DNA of 64,000 bases from Pseudomonas sp. BN102 (GTDB lineage Bacteria; Pseudomonadota; Gammaproteobacteria; Pseudomonadales; Pseudomonadaceae): contig NZ_SSON01000030.1 of the NCBI RefSeq assembly GCF_029871245.1, forward strand, positions 1 to 64,000, read 5' to 3'. Below the pieces are notes generated by a model, which saw only the letters and a program-made list of their open reading frames with translations, did no database searches and was not told the origin of the DNA. The number at the start of each line of letters is the position of its first letter. Positions within the stretch are counted from its first letter, which is position 1. Made by a program: the position numbers and the translations under genes. Of the stretch, positions 1 to 9,137 are shown piece by piece.

Positions 1-458
1 GCGGTCAGCTCGCCCAGGCCCCAGTCGGCGTCGGAGAGCAGCGGATCGCTCTCAGTGGCCGGCTGAGGTACTTCGGCGGCAGCCAGCCCCAGGGGAGCGT
101 CCAGGCTGAGGTCGATGTTCTCGGCAGCAGGCTCGGCGGTCAGCTCGACCAGGCCCCAGTCGGCGTCGGAGAGCAGCGGATCGCTCTCGGTGGCCGGCCG
201 AGGCACTTCGGCGGCAGCCAGCTCCAGGGGAGCGTCCAGGCTCAGGTCGATGTTCGCGGCAGCAGGCTCGGCGGCCAGCTCGCCCAGGCCCCAGTCGGCG
301 TCGGAGAGCAGCGGATCGCTCTCAGTGGCCGGCCGAGGCACTTCGGTGTCGGCCAGTTCCAGGGGAGCGTCCAGGCTCAGGTCGATGTTCTCGGCGGCAG
401 GCTCGGCGGCCAGCTCGCCCAGGCTCCAGTTGTCGTCCGAGGCCAGCAGATCGCTTTC
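1..458 (-). repeat. In-frame 135-bp tandem repeat inside chpA (45-residue units)
   Basis: The word TCGGAGAGCA recurs at 31, 166 and 301, and a diverged form lies at 436, so the period is exactly 135 bases. In the chpA frame each unit encodes 45 residues, starting ESDPLLSDADWGLGELAAEP and ending EVPRPAT. The first unit read in protein order (458-324) is the most diverged, with LLASDDNWSL. The next two (323-189 and 188-54) are nearly identical, and a fourth is cut by the window edge. Because the array runs off the window, the true copy number is unknown. The units are acidic and rich in Ala, Leu and Asp. Confidence 0.92.
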
Positions 459-2384
459 GGCGGCCGGAGATACTGCTGCAGCCGACTGCTGCAGTATCTC
501 CGGGAATATCGCCGCGTCGAAGGCCAGGAATTCCGCCAGGGCCGCTTCCGGCATGACGGCTTCCGGTTCGTCCTCGGGGTCAAGGTGCTGGCTCAGCTCG
601 GATTCCTCGGCGGCCAGCACTTCGATCTCTTGCAGTGGATCGGCCAGGGGCGCCAGCGGCTCCCCCTCTTCCTCCACCCGATCAAGGATGGACGGCTTCT
701 CCTTGAGCGGGTAGCCCAGGGCTTCCAGGCTTTCTTCCGCCACGTCGAGGATCAGGTCGCCCTGGGCGGCGTGGTCCTCGGACAGGCGTTCGAGGTAGTA
801 CTCCACGCTGGTGATGGCGTCGGCCAGGGTGTCCAGGCTCTGCCAGTTGGGTACGGCCTTGCGCGCCAGCAGCTGTTCCTGGATGTAGCGGTTGCAGGAC
901 TGCAGCAAGGCGGCGGCGCGCGGCAGCGGGATCATCGCCATGCCGCCGCGGGCCTGAGTCAGCAGCTCCGGCACGCGGGCCAGGTGCTCGTGGTTCCACT
1001 GCGAGGCGATGAATTCGATGATGGCGTCCTTGGCCTGTTCAAGGCCATTGCGCGCCTCCTTGATCACCAATTGGTGGATGTGCGCCACATCGGTGGTGGG
1101 CAGGTGGCTTTCTTCCGCCGCGCCCTCCTCCGCCGGGCCGACCATGCCGGCCAGGGTGGCTTCCACGTAGAGCAAGGCACCGGCCACGTCCATCAGCACG
1201 GCGTCACTGGGCTCGCGTTGGCCGAGGGACAGTCCGTGGATCACATCGATCTGGTCGATGATGACCCTGCGCGGCTGGCCGAAGCCCAGCACCGCCAGGG
1301 TATCGGCAATCTGCTTGAGCGGCGGTAGCAGGGAATCGAGCTCGGTGACGCCACTGCGGTCGCTGCGCACGAAGAGGTCGAGGCTGTCCTTGACCCGCAC
1401 CAGCTCCTCGCAGAGGGCGGTGACCACCGAACGCATGGCATCGCGGTCGGGGCCGGCGAGGCGGGCGCGCTCTTCGTCCACCACCGCGGTATCCGGCAGT
1501 GCCTCATCGAGCCGGTATTGCTCCTTGAGGGCACGGATGCGTGGCGACTGGGCCGGGGCCTTGGCGATGTAGAACAGCAGGTTCTTCACCAGTTCTTCCG
1601 GGGCCGCCTGGTTGAAGCCGTCCGCGCCCTGCTCCAGCAGGCGCTTGAGCTCCTTGTCCACCTGGCGCAGCAGGTTGCGCACGGAAGAGCCGTTGACCAC
1701 GCTGCCGTTGGCCAGGCCTTCCACCAGGCCGGAGGCGATCTGCCAGAGCGGGCCCAGCGGCGCGCCCTGGCAGAGAGATTCGAGGCGGGCGAAGACCCGC
1801 GCCATGTAGCCCAGATTGGCGGCCAGGTCCTGGTTGCGGATCACGCCCACCAGGGCGGTCTGCAGCATCTGCCGCAGTTTGCGCAGCAGCACTGGCAGTT
1901 CGGCGGTGCGCATGCGCGCCAGGGTGTCCACGGACAGCGCTGGCAGCATGCTGGAGAGGTCCGGGGCGAACAGGCTGGTCTCAGACAGCAGGTTGTCACC
2001 GCGAGCCGCACGCAAGTCGTTGAGCAGCGGCAGCAGAACCATCGGCAGGTCGCGGCGGGCGCTCTGGATGCGGTCGAGGTAGGGCGGCAGCTGCAGGATG
2101 GCCTGCATCAGCACTTCCAGGGCCTCGCCACGGTTGGCCGCGCGCCCTTCCATCAAGGCCTGGGCCAGCCGCTCCATTTCCTCGGCAAGCAGGGCCGCGC
2201 CGTAGAACTCGACCATCTGCAGCGTGCCCTGGACCTGGTGGATATAGGTCAGGCAGAAACGCATGCGCGTCGGGTCCTGCGGGTTCTCGACGAAGGCCTC
2301 GAGGGCCTGCCGCGCCTGCTTCAGGGTTTCCGCGATCTCGCCCTTTACCCATTCGAGGGCAACGTAGTCGTGCCGATCAGTCAT
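1..2384 (-). CDS. chpA: ChpA, CheA-type hybrid histidine kinase of the Pil-Chp system (N-terminal part only)
   Basis: ChpA is the central kinase of the Pil-Chp chemosensory pathway. In P. aeruginosa it is about 2,500 residues long, with several phosphotransfer domains followed by kinase, CheW and receiver domains. Only the first ~794 residues are visible; the frame is open to the left edge, so the kinase core lies outside. The visible part begins MTDRHDYVALEWVKGE and is mostly helical. It includes an Hpt-like helix with H49 in the context IHQVQG. An acidic, alanine-rich linker follows. From about residue 643 onward this linker consists of 45-residue tandem repeats (separate entry). The start lies 9 bases after the pilK stop, as expected for the last gene of the operon. 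Identity is firm from context; domain function here is family knowledge. Confidence 0.93.
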   Translation of the reverse strand, partial: MTDRHDYVALEWVKGEIAETLKQARQALEAFVENPQDPTRMRFCLTYIHQVQGTLQMVEFYGAALLAEEMERLAQALMEGRAANRGEALEVLMQAILQLPPYLDRIQSARRDLPMVLLPLLNDLRAARGDNLLSETSLFAPDLSSMLPALSVDTLARMRTAELPVLLRKLRQMLQTALVGVIRNQDLAANLGYMARVFARLESLCQGAPLGPLWQIASGLVEGLANGSVVNGSSVRNLLRQVDKELKRLLEQGADGFNQAAPEELVKNLLFYIAKAPAQSPRIRALKEQYRLDEALPDTAVVDEERARLAGPDRDAMRSVVTALCEELVRVKDSLDLFVRSDRSGVTELDSLLPPLKQIADTLAVLGFGQPRRVIIDQIDVIHGLSLGQREPSDAVLMDVAGALLYVEATLAGMVGPAEEGAAEESHLPTTDVAHIHQLVIKEARNGLEQAKDAIIEFIASQWNHEHLARVPELLTQARGGMAMIPLPRAAALLQSCNRYIQEQLLARKAVPNWQSLDTLADAITSVEYYLERLSEDHAAQGDLILDVAEESLEALGYPLKEKPSILDRVEEEGEPLAPLADPLQEIEVLAAEESELSQHLDPEDEPEAVMPEAALAEFLAFDAAIFPEILQQSAAAVSPAAESDLLASDDNWSLGELAAEPAAENIDLSLDAPLELADTEVPRPATESDPLLSDADWGLGELAAEPAAANIDLSLDAPLELAAAEVPRPATESDPLLSDADWGLVELTAEPAAENIDLSLDAPLGLAAAEVPQPATESDPLLSDADWGLGELT

Positions 2385-2393
2385 AGCCGTCTG

Positions 2394-3275
2394 CTATCCC
2401 TTCCGGGTGAATGCCAGAACCTGTTCATTGGCCACCGGTTCGAGGTCCGGATGCTGCCAACCCACTACTTCGCCCACGCCCAGCACCATCAGGCCTCCTG
2501 GCGCCAGGCGCTCGGCCAGGCGGTTGAGGATTTCCCTGCGGCGCCAGCGGCGGAAGTAGATCAACAGGTTCTGACAGAAAATTACGTCCATGCCGGACAT
2601 TGGCGCCTTCGCCAGTTCCAGCACATTGAGCCGTGCGCAGCACACCCGCGCGGCCAGGCTCGGCACTATCTTGTAGCGGCCATCGGCCTGGGCCTGGAAA
2701 TAGCGTCCGGCGAGTCCGGCCTCCAGTTGCTCCAGGCGCCGGGCGCCATACAGGCCCTCGCGGGCCTTGGCCAGGGCACTGAGGCTGATGTCGGTGCCCG
2801 TCACGCCGAAGTAATCCGGCTGTGCGGTCCCTTTCAGCGCCTCGGCCGCCAACATGGCCAGGGAATAGGGCTCCTCGCCGCTGGAGCAACCCACGCTCCA
2901 GATCTCCAGAGGCTGCGCCAGGCCTTGCTCGACTCGCCGGTGCAGGTAGGTGGCGAGCAGGTCGAAGGAAGGGCCATGGCGGAAGAAACGGGTCTCCTGC
3001 ACGGTCAGGCGGTCCAGCAGGGTCGACCACTCCACGGCGCCTCGCGGCCCATTGGTGACCTGGCGGTAGTAACTGGCGTAGTCCACCACCCCCAGTTCGC
3101 GCATGCGCGCGCTGAGGTTGGTCTGGAGGAACGAGCGGCGTTGCTCGTTGACCACCACGCCGGTGCGCTCCTCGAGCAGCTTGCGCCAGTCGTGGAACTC
3201 CGCTGTCGTCATGTCGGCCAGGGGTTTCAAGGCCCAGACGCCGCCCGGCTGCATGCTGTCGTGCCCTTGATTCAT
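2394..3275 (-). CDS. pilK: PilK, CheR-type chemoreceptor methyltransferase
   Basis: This is a SAM-dependent protein-glutamate O-methyltransferase of the CheR family, expected to methylate the receptor PilJ. The 293 residues match the family length. An N-terminal helical CheR domain is followed by the SAM-binding motif GCSSGEEPYS at about 129-138. The C-terminal part contains NLLIYFRRWRRREIL and APGGLMVLGVGE, typical of the methyltransferase fold. It lies between pilJ (41-base gap) and chpA (9-base gap), the standard P. aeruginosa order. A start at MNQGHDSMQ is the upstream-most reasonable Met in frame. Confidence 0.94.
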   Translation of the reverse strand: MNQGHDSMQPGGVWALKPLADMTTAEFHDWRKLLEERTGVVVNEQRRSFLQTNLSARMRELGVVDYASYYRQVTNGPRGAVEWSTLLDRLTVQETRFFRHGPSFDLLATYLHRRVEQGLAQPLEIWSVGCSSGEEPYSLAMLAAEALKGTAQPDYFGVTGTDISLSALAKAREGLYGARRLEQLEAGLAGRYFQAQADGRYKIVPSLAARVCCARLNVLELAKAPMSGMDVIFCQNLLIYFRRWRRREILNRLAERLAPGGLMVLGVGEVVGWQHPDLEPVANEQVLAFTRKG

Positions 3276-3316
3276 GGCCGTCGTGCCGCGGCCTCAAGCC
3301 GCGGCGCCTCCCCTGG

Positions 3317-5365
3317 TCAGGCTATGTCCTGGGTTTCCGGCAGCTTGAAGCCGGAAACCGACTTGCGCATCTCGCTGGCCATCTTCGCCAGGTTGCCGAT
3401 GCTCTTCGCGGTGGCAGTGGTACCGGCGGAGGTCTGCGAGGTGATCTCCTGGATCACGTTCATGGTGTTGGAGATATGGCCGGCCGAGGATGCTTGCTGA
3501 CGAGCGGCGTTGGAGATGTTCTGGATCAGCGCCGCGAGGGTCTTGGATACCTTCTCGATCTCTTCCAGGGCCACACCGGCGTCCTGGGCCAGACGGGCAC
3601 CGCGGACCACTTCGGAGGTGGTCTGCTCCATGGAGATCACCGCCTCGTTGGTGTCGGTCTGAATGGTCTTCACCAGCGCCTCGATTTGTTTGGTCGCGGC
3701 GGAGGAACGTTCCGCGAGGCGCTGTACCTCGTCCGCTACCACGGCGAAGCCGCGGCCTGCATCACCGGCCATGGACGCCTGGATCGCGGCGTTCAGGGCG
3801 AGGATGTTGGTCTGGTCGGCAATGTCGTTGATCAGGCTGACGATGTCACCGATCTCCTGGGACGACTCACCGAGGCGCTTGATCCGCTTCGAGGTGTCCT
3901 GGATCTGCTCACGGATGTTGTCCATGCCGGTGATGGTGTTGTGCACCACTTCGTTGCCCTTGTTGGCGATGGCTACGGAACGCTCCGCTACCGCCGAGGA
4001 TTCCGAGGCGTTCGCCGATACCTGGTCAATGGACACGGCCATTTCGTTGATCGCGGCGGAAGCGCCGGCGATTTCCTGGGCCTGGTGCTCGGAAGCCTCG
4101 GCCAGGTGCATCGCGGTGGCCTGGGTTTCCTGGGCGGCGGCGGCCACCTGCACGGCAGTCAGGTTGATGGTTTCCACCAGCTCGCGGAGCTGGTCGATGG
4201 AGTAGTTGATCGAGTCGGCGATGGCGCCGGTGAAGTCCTCGGTCACTGTCGCGGCCACGGTCAGGTCACCGTCGGCGAGGTCGGCGATCTCGTCGAGCAG
4301 ACGCAGGATCGCCGCCTGGTTGCGCTCGTTCTTCGCGGCGGTCTCGGCCAGGCGGTTGCGGGTGCTCTGCACCATCACCAGGCCGATGAGGATGATCGAG
4401 CCCAGGGCCAGCACGCCCAGCACGTAACCGGCGAAGCTGTTCATGTCACGGCTGGAAGCCAGGTTCTCGAAGCCGCTGGTCAGGCTGGAAGCCTTGTCCA
4501 GCAGAGTCTGGGAGCCGGTGAAGATGGTATTGGCGGACTCGCGGACCTGGAAGAGTTCGGGCGAGGTCTCGAGGATCTCGTCCACCGAACCGGAGACGAA
4601 TTCGAAGAGTTCGGAAATCTCCTGCAGGCGTTCCAGGGCCTCGGTATTGGTGACCTTGGAGATCTCCATCGCCGGATTGCCTTCGCGCATGGCGTTCAGC
4701 ACTCGGCCGAACAGGCTGGCGTCGCGGCCGAACATGTCGGCAGCCTGGACCGAGTCCTCATCACCGGCCAGCACCTTGTTCACCGAGCCGAGGATACGTT
4801 CGGCCAAGAGCGACTGGCGCTGGGCGACCGATACCTGGCTGGCGGGCGCGCCGCTTTCCAGCAGGATGTCCACCACTTCCTCGTACTCGACCTGCAGTTG
4901 CGGGATGGTTTCGGCCAGGGTGGCGGCTACCTGGTGCAGGGAGAGTACGGTCTGCTCGCTGGCCAGGATGGCGTCGGCGTTCTTGCGCAGGCTGTCCCAG
5001 TCCTTCTGCACCGCGTCCATCTCGACTTTCACGGCGGCCGGCGCGGCCGGCAGGCCGGTGGCGCTGTCGCCTTTGACGAGGTGGTTCCAGCGCTGCTCGA
5101 AGTCGTTGCGTGCGTCCTTCAGCAGGGCGAAGGCTTCGGCCTTGCCCGCTGCGGCCTCGCTGGAGTTCTTGGCGATACGCTGGGAGAGCACGCGCAGCTC
5201 ACCGGCGTGGCTGATGTACTCCTTGTCGTAGTTCGCCTGGGTGTTGAGGTACGCGAAGTTCGCGAACAGCAGCACGATGGCGACGATCAGGACCACGAAG
5301 AGTCCGGCGATCAGCGACGTACTGCGCACCCCGGAAAACAGATTGCCTGAGTTCAGTCTTTTCAT
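3317..5365 (-). CDS. pilJ: PilJ, methyl-accepting chemoreceptor of the Pil-Chp system
   Basis: PilJ is the inner-membrane receptor that feeds type IV pilus signals to the ChpA kinase. The chosen start ([12 protein letters not shown]) gives 682 residues, the length I recall for P. aeruginosa PilJ. A first transmembrane helix spans about 17-38 and a periplasmic helical sensor region with PilJ-type repeats follows. A second helix lies in [20 protein letters not shown], and then come the HAMP and signalling coiled coil. The hairpin tip reads [15 protein letters not shown], the PilJ variant of the usual NAAIEAA. The frame stays open upstream into pilI, but nothing there resembles PilJ, so the longer reading is rejected. 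Confidence 0.96.
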   Translation of the reverse strand: MKRLNSGNLFSGVRSTSLIAGLFVVLIVAIVLLFANFAYLNTQANYDKEYISHAGELRVLSQRIAKNSSEAAAGKAEAFALLKDARNDFEQRWNHLVKGDSATGLPAAPAAVKVEMDAVQKDWDSLRKNADAILASEQTVLSLHQVAATLAETIPQLQVEYEEVVDILLESGAPASQVSVAQRQSLLAERILGSVNKVLAGDEDSVQAADMFGRDASLFGRVLNAMREGNPAMEISKVTNTEALERLQEISELFEFVSGSVDEILETSPELFQVRESANTIFTGSQTLLDKASSLTSGFENLASSRDMNSFAGYVLGVLALGSIILIGLVMVQSTRNRLAETAAKNERNQAAILRLLDEIADLADGDLTVAATVTEDFTGAIADSINYSIDQLRELVETINLTAVQVAAAAQETQATAMHLAEASEHQAQEIAGASAAINEMAVSIDQVSANASESSAVAERSVAIANKGNEVVHNTITGMDNIREQIQDTSKRIKRLGESSQEIGDIVSLINDIADQTNILALNAAIQASMAGDAGRGFAVVADEVQRLAERSSAATKQIEALVKTIQTDTNEAVISMEQTTSEVVRGARLAQDAGVALEEIEKVSKTLAALIQNISNAARQQASSAGHISNTMNVIQEITSQTSAGTTATAKSIGNLAKMASEMRKSVSGFKLPETQDIA

Positions 5366-5413
5366 TATCGGGCCCCCGCCTGGACCAACCACTTGTTCCC
5401 ACGTAACGCCAAA

Positions 5414-5432
5414 GGGCCGGCGAAGCCGGCCC
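5414..5432 (-). terminator. GC-rich hairpin in the pilI-pilJ spacer, terminator-like
   Basis: The 139-base pilI-pilJ gap is the longest inside the operon. It holds a perfect 8-bp stem (GGGCCGGC / GCCGGCCC) with a 3-base loop, followed in the direction of transcription by TTTGG. It could be a weak intra-operon terminator, an RNA processing site or a stabiliser that sets the PilJ to PilGHI ratio. The T tract is short, so complete termination is unlikely. Confidence 0.5.
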
Positions 5433-5504
5433 AACCTTGAAACCGCGGCCCCGGGAACTGCGTCCCGGCAACCACCGCGGAGCGCCAGGCGCCCCGCGTC
5501 GAAT

Positions 5505-6041
5505 CTATACAGCCACTTCGAGGAACGCCTGATGCTGCGCCAGCGCGTGAGGGCTGAACACCAGCCAGGGTTGCTCGCGGTGGAAGACACCATGGATGAA
5601 GGGCTGGATGCTGGCCTCCAGCGGAGGCAATTCCTCGCTGAAGGCGTCGACCAGGAAATGCTGCATGCCGAAGACTTCGTCGACGATGAGCCCGGCGAAG
5701 ATTTCCTGGTGGTCCACCACCAGAACCCGTCGCTGCTTGCGCAGGGGCGACAGTTCATTGCCGAAGAAACCGCACAGGTCCATGACCGGCAGCAGGCGTC
5801 CGCGCACGTTGGCGACGCCCTTGACCCAGCTCTTCACGCCCGGCAACAGGGTATGGCGCGGCTCATGCAGCACTTCGCTGACCTCGCCCATGGGCGCCAC
5901 GAACAGGCGCTCGCCCATGCGAAAGCCGATGCCGCTCCAGCTCTGCACCACCTGCTGTTGCGCAGGCAGGCCCGCCGCCAGCGCGCGACAGCGCTGGTCG
6001 ATCTCGTAGAGGAGCTGGAAGGGAGTCTGCGGATCCGACAT
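5505..6041 (-). CDS. pilI: PilI, CheW-like coupling protein
   Basis: PilI is a single-domain CheW homologue expected to couple PilJ to ChpA in the cytoplasm. The 178 residues match the P. aeruginosa protein. CheW-type features include the strand [20 protein letters not shown] near 55-75, the segment [22 protein letters not shown] at about 90-110, and [18 protein letters not shown]. It lies 55 bases after pilH and is separated from pilJ by a hairpin-containing spacer. Confidence 0.95.
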   Translation of the reverse strand: MSDPQTPFQLLYEIDQRCRALAAGLPAQQQVVQSWSGIGFRMGERLFVAPMGEVSEVLHEPRHTLLPGVKSWVKGVANVRGRLLPVMDLCGFFGNELSPLRKQRRVLVVDHQEIFAGLIVDEVFGMQHFLVDAFSEELPPLEASIQPFIHGVFHREQPWLVFSPHALAQHQAFLEVAV

Positions 6042-6096
6042 GGCGACCGGCCTTGGCCTGTTTCTAATAATTATTGGTTCAGGGACCGGCGCGGCA

Positions 6097-6462
6097 TCAG
6101 CCGGCCAGTACCGAGTTCAGCGTCTTGATCAGCGTGTCTTCTTCGATCGGCTTGGTCAGGTAGTCGCGCGCGCCCTGGCGCTTGCCCCAGACCTTGTCGG
6201 TTTCCTGGTCCTTGGTGGTGACGATGACCACCGGGATATGGCTGGTCTCGGCGTCCTTGGTCAGCTGACGGGTCGCCTGGAAGCCGTTCAGGCCGGGCAT
6301 GACAATGTCCATCAGGACGGCGTCCGGCTTCTCCTGGCGGGCCAGGGCCACGCCGTCGGCGCCATTCTCGGCCTTGAGCACATGGTGACCGTGCTTCTCG
6401 AGCATCGCGGTCAGCTTGTACATCTCGGTCGGCGAGTCATCAACTATCAGAATACGAGCCAT
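6097..6462 (-). CDS. pilH: PilH, single-domain response regulator
   Basis: PilH is a CheY-like receiver phosphorylated through ChpA, generally associated with pilus retraction (PilT/PilU) or with acting as a phosphate sink. Starting at MARILIVDDSP gives 121 residues, the usual length; a longer reading from 6489 adds nine residues without homology. The acidic pocket D8-D9, the phosphoacceptor D52 in LMDIVMPG and the TTKDQ/KP region near the C-terminus are intact. There is no output domain. It follows pilG by 45 bases. Confidence 0.96.
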   Translation of the reverse strand: MARILIVDDSPTEMYKLTAMLEKHGHHVLKAENGADGVALARQEKPDAVLMDIVMPGLNGFQATRQLTKDAETSHIPVVIVTTKDQETDKVWGKRQGARDYLTKPIEEDTLIKTLNSVLAG

Positions 6463-6507
6463 GGTGTTCCCCATACGGAAAGGCTTCACCGGCCATCAGG
6501 CCGGACT

Positions 6508-6915
6508 TCAGGAGGCTTGCTCCACCGGGGTGAAATCGGGGACGTGAGTCTTGATCGCGCCGAGCAGCTCTTCCTTGCTGAAGGGCTTGGTGAGGTACTG
6601 ATCGGATCCGACGATGCGACCCTTGGCCTTGTCGAACAGGCCGTCCTTGGAGGACAGCATGATCACCGGGGTGGACTTGAAAGCACTGTTGTTCTTGATC
6701 AGGGCGCAGGTTTGATAACCGTCCAGGCGCGGCATCATGATGTCGACGAAGATGATGTTCGGGTGGGAATCGGCGATCTTGGCCAGGGCATCGAAACCAT
6801 CGACCGCGGTGATGACCTCGCAACCCACCTTTTTCAGCAGAGTCTCGGCGGTGCGACGAATCGTTTTCGAATCGTCGATCACCATGACCTTCAAACCCTC
6901 GGAATGCTGTTCCAT
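6508..6915 (-). CDS. pilG: PilG, single-domain response regulator
   Basis: PilG is the first gene of the Pil-Chp operon and a CheY-like receiver linked to pilus extension and, in P. aeruginosa, to raising cAMP through CyaB. The 135-residue length matches exactly. Residues D14-D15 (VIDDSKTIRR), phosphoacceptor D58 in FVDIMMPRLDG and the conserved lysine in MLSSKDG are all present. The C-terminal LTKPFSKEELLGAI is typical. Transcription likely starts in the AT-rich spacer shared with the divergent gshB. Confidence 0.96.
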   Translation of the reverse strand: MEQHSEGLKVMVIDDSKTIRRTAETLLKKVGCEVITAVDGFDALAKIADSHPNIIFVDIMMPRLDGYQTCALIKNNSAFKSTPVIMLSSKDGLFDKAKGRIVGSDQYLTKPFSKEELLGAIKTHVPDFTPVEQAS

Positions 6916-7184
6916 TTTCGCCCTACCATCGCCTCGGTGAGTCGTTATTCTGCTTTATATATGTGCCTGAGGCCCTGCTACCGACGGGCTACGACCCAAT
7001 CGTCGGGCCTTTTTAGCACAGTCTCCAGACGCAAGCTACACGGCGTCCGCATCTGCGATTCGTCCCATTCCCGGGAAGGTTTTTTCCTTGACCACAGTCA
7101 ATGCCGGCGCCACCCTGAGCGCCTCATCCAACCGGCCCGCCGCCATCGGCGCGCCCCTTTGAAACCTGTTGCGGAGACCCCCCC
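6916..7184. promoter_or_regulatory. Divergent spacer between pilG and gshB
   Basis: This 269-base gap must hold the promoters of both the pil-chp operon (leftward) and gshB (rightward). It has a local AT-rich patch at about 6944-6962 containing TTTATATATG, which could provide a -10 for pilG. A TTGACC at 7087 could be a -35 for gshB. No operator palindrome was recognised. gshB has a GGAG Shine-Dalgarno (ttgcggagac) ahead of its ATG. Confidence 0.45.
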
Positions 7185-8156
7185 ATGAGCGTTCGCCTCG
7201 GGATCGTCATGGACCCCATTGCGCAAATCTCCTTCAAGAAGGACAGCTCCCTGGCCATGCTTCTGGCCGCCCAGGAGCGCGGCTGGTCGCTGTACTACAT
7301 GGAGCAGCAGGACCTATACCAGAAAAACGGTGAAGCGCGCGCGCGCATGCGCCCCCTGAAAGTTTGCCTCGACCCGGAACACTGGTTCGAGCTGGAGGCC
7401 GAGACCGACACCCCGCTGGCCGAGCTGGACGTGATCCTGATGCGCAAGGACCCGCCCTTCGACAACGAGTTCGTCTACTCCACCTACTTGCTGGAACAGG
7501 CCGAACGGACCGGCGTGCTGGTGGTCAACCGCCCGCAGAGCCTGCGTGACTGCAACGAGAAGTTCTTCGCCACGCTGTTTCCCCAATGCGCGCCGCCAAC
7601 CGTGGTCAGCCGACGAGCGGACATTCTGCGCGAGTTTGCCGAAGAGCAGCGTGACATCATTCTCAAACCCCTTGATGGGATGGGCGGTTCCTCAATTTTC
7701 CGCCACCGCGCCGGCGACCCGAACCTCTCGGTAATCCTCGAGACCCTCACCGGCCATGGCCGCCATCAGATCATGGCGCAACGCTATCTGCCGGCGATCA
7801 AGGACGGCGACAAGCGCATCCTGATGATCGACGGCGAGCCGGTGCCCTACTGCCTGGCACGCATACCCGCCGCAGGTGAAACCCGCGGCAACCTGGCCGC
7901 CGGCGGCCGCGGCGTGGCCCAGCCGCTCTCCGACCGCGACCGCGAGATCGCCGCCATCGTCGGCCCCACCCTGCGCGAAAAAGGCCTGCTGTTCGTCGGA
8001 CTGGACGTGATCGGCGAACACCTCACCGAAATCAACGTCACCAGCCCAACCTGCATCCGCGAGATCGACAAGGCCTATGACAGGCGCATCGGCGAGCGCC
8101 TGATGGATGCCATCGACGGCAAGCTGAAAGCGGCAGGCCGCAAGCGCCAAGCTTGA
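7185..8156 (+). CDS. gshB: Glutathione synthetase
   Basis: This ATP-grasp enzyme joins gamma-glutamylcysteine and glycine to form glutathione in the cytoplasm. It opens MSVRLGIVMDPIAQISFKKD, a strong family signature, and carries the ATP-grasp segments KPLDGMGGSSIF and GLDVIGEHLTEINVTSP. The 323 residues slightly exceed the ~317 usual in Pseudomonas. The extra C-terminal residues (KAAGRKRQA) are encoded by one arm of an inverted repeat that straddles the stop codon. It stands alone after the pil operon and ahead of the tonB-like gene. Confidence 0.96.
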   Translation: MSVRLGIVMDPIAQISFKKDSSLAMLLAAQERGWSLYYMEQQDLYQKNGEARARMRPLKVCLDPEHWFELEAETDTPLAELDVILMRKDPPFDNEFVYSTYLLEQAERTGVLVVNRPQSLRDCNEKFFATLFPQCAPPTVVSRRADILREFAEEQRDIILKPLDGMGGSSIFRHRAGDPNLSVILETLTGHGRHQIMAQRYLPAIKDGDKRILMIDGEPVPYCLARIPAAGETRGNLAAGGRGVAQPLSDRDREIAAIVGPTLREKGLLFVGLDVIGEHLTEINVTSPTCIREIDKAYDRRIGERLMDAIDGKLKAAGRKRQA

Positions 8157-8179
8157 CGCAGCTAACAGCTTGGCGCTTG
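8141..8179. repeat. Inverted repeat spanning the gshB stop codon
   Basis: Perfect 13-base arms, CAAGCGCCAAGCT (8141-8153) and AGCTTGGCGCTTG (8167-8179), flank a 13-base loop that contains the gshB TGA. The following bases (gcttgcagctcgc) share 13 nucleotides with sequence inside the 5' end of hemW at about 26761. This suggests one interspersed repeat family. It could act as a terminator or mRNA stabiliser for gshB, though no T tract follows. Confidence 0.7.
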
Positions 8180-8243
8180 TCGCTTGCAGCTCGCCGCTCG
8201 ACTTGGGCAGACTGCGCGGCTATCTGAAGCAAGCTGACTGGCG

Positions 8244-9137
8244 ATGAACGCAGCCGTGAATACTCCCACCCAACTGTCCGCCGGCGTACGCCCGGCGGAC
8301 CGGCTGGGCTTTACTCTGTTCCTCGCCGCCGTGCTGCACGCCGCGCTGATCCTCGGGGTCGGTTTCACCCTGGGCGACCCGCAGCAGATCAGCAAGACCC
8401 TGGAAATCACCCTGGCCACCTTCAAGAGCGAGGAGAAGCCGAAAAAGGCCGATTTCCTCGCCCAGGCCAACCAACAGGGCAGCGGCACCCTCGAACACAA
8501 GGCCAAGCCCAAGACCACCGAGAAGGCGCCGTTCCAGGACAAGGAAATCCGCAAGGCCACCCCGCCCGCCGCGCCGCCGCAAGCGCCGAAGAAGGAAGCG
8601 CCCAAGGCCGCCGTGGCCAGCAAGAGTCCGCAGCCGCAGAAGACCACGGTCAAGCGCGAGCAGACCAAGCCCCAGCCCGAAAGCAAGCCGGCGCCGACCT
8701 TTGACAGTTCGCAGCTCTCCGCTGAAATCGCCAGCCTCGAGGCCGAGCTGGACAAGGAGCGCCAGCTCTACGCCAAGCGCCCGCGCATCCACCGCCTCAG
8801 CGCCGCCTCGACCATGCGCGACAAGGGCGCCTGGTACAAGGAAGAGTGGCGCAAGAAGATCGAGCGCGTCGGCAACCTCAACTACCCGGAAGAAGCCCGC
8901 CGCCAGCGGATATACGGCAATCTGAGACTGCTGGTGTCGATCAACCGGGACGGCACCCTTTACGAGGTACAGGTGCTGGAATCCTCCGGCCAGCCGGTAC
9001 TCGACCAGGGCGCCATGCGCATCGTTCGCCTCGCCGCGCCTTTCGCCCCCTTCACCGGCGACCTGGCCGACATCGACCGCCTGGAAATCATTCGCACCTG
9101 GCGTTTCGAACGCGGCGACCGCCTGTCGAGCAATTGA
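8244..9137 (+). CDS. tonB3: TonB-family energy transducer (TonB3-like)
   Basis: TonB proteins span the periplasm and pass proton-motive force from ExbB-ExbD to outer-membrane receptors. This one has an N-terminal anchor at about 22-40 (GFTLFLAAVLHAALILGVG), a long Lys/Pro/Ala-rich periplasmic stretch at roughly 65-150, and a C-terminal TonB domain (YPEEARRQRIYGNLRLLVSI, then WRFERGD). No exbBD lies nearby. It occupies the position I recall for P. aeruginosa tonB3 (PA0406), a gene reported to affect twitching motility, consistent with its location beside pilGHIJK. The orthologue-level name is inferred from synteny. Confidence 0.85.
   Translation: MNAAVNTPTQLSAGVRPADRLGFTLFLAAVLHAALILGVGFTLGDPQQISKTLEITLATFKSEEKPKKADFLAQANQQGSGTLEHKAKPKTTEKAPFQDKEIRKATPPAAPPQAPKKEAPKAAVASKSPQPQKTTVKREQTKPQPESKPAPTFDSSQLSAEIASLEAELDKERQLYAKRPRIHRLSAASTMRDKGAWYKEEWRKKIERVGNLNYPEEARRQRIYGNLRLLVSINRDGTLYEVQVLESSGQPVLDQGAMRIVRLAAPFAPFTGDLADIDRLEIIRTWRFERGDRLSSN

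Noticed and set aside
1-458. CRISPR array
   Set aside because: Repeats are contiguous 135-base coding units without spacers, in frame with chpA, and no cas genes are present.
1518-3500. Long open frame on the plus strand opposite chpA and pilK
   Set aside because: Shadow frame caused by high third-position GC in the real minus-strand genes; composition is His/Gln/Gly-rich with no domain, and pilK motifs are clear on the other strand.
3476-5350. Open frame of over 600 codons opposite pilJ
   Set aside because: Antisense shadow of the receptor gene; Gly/His/Leu-rich with no recognisable family.
5366-5758. In-frame extension of pilJ upstream to 5758
   Set aside because: Would overlap pilI and add 130 Arg/Ser-rich residues without homology; the Met at 5365 gives the family length.
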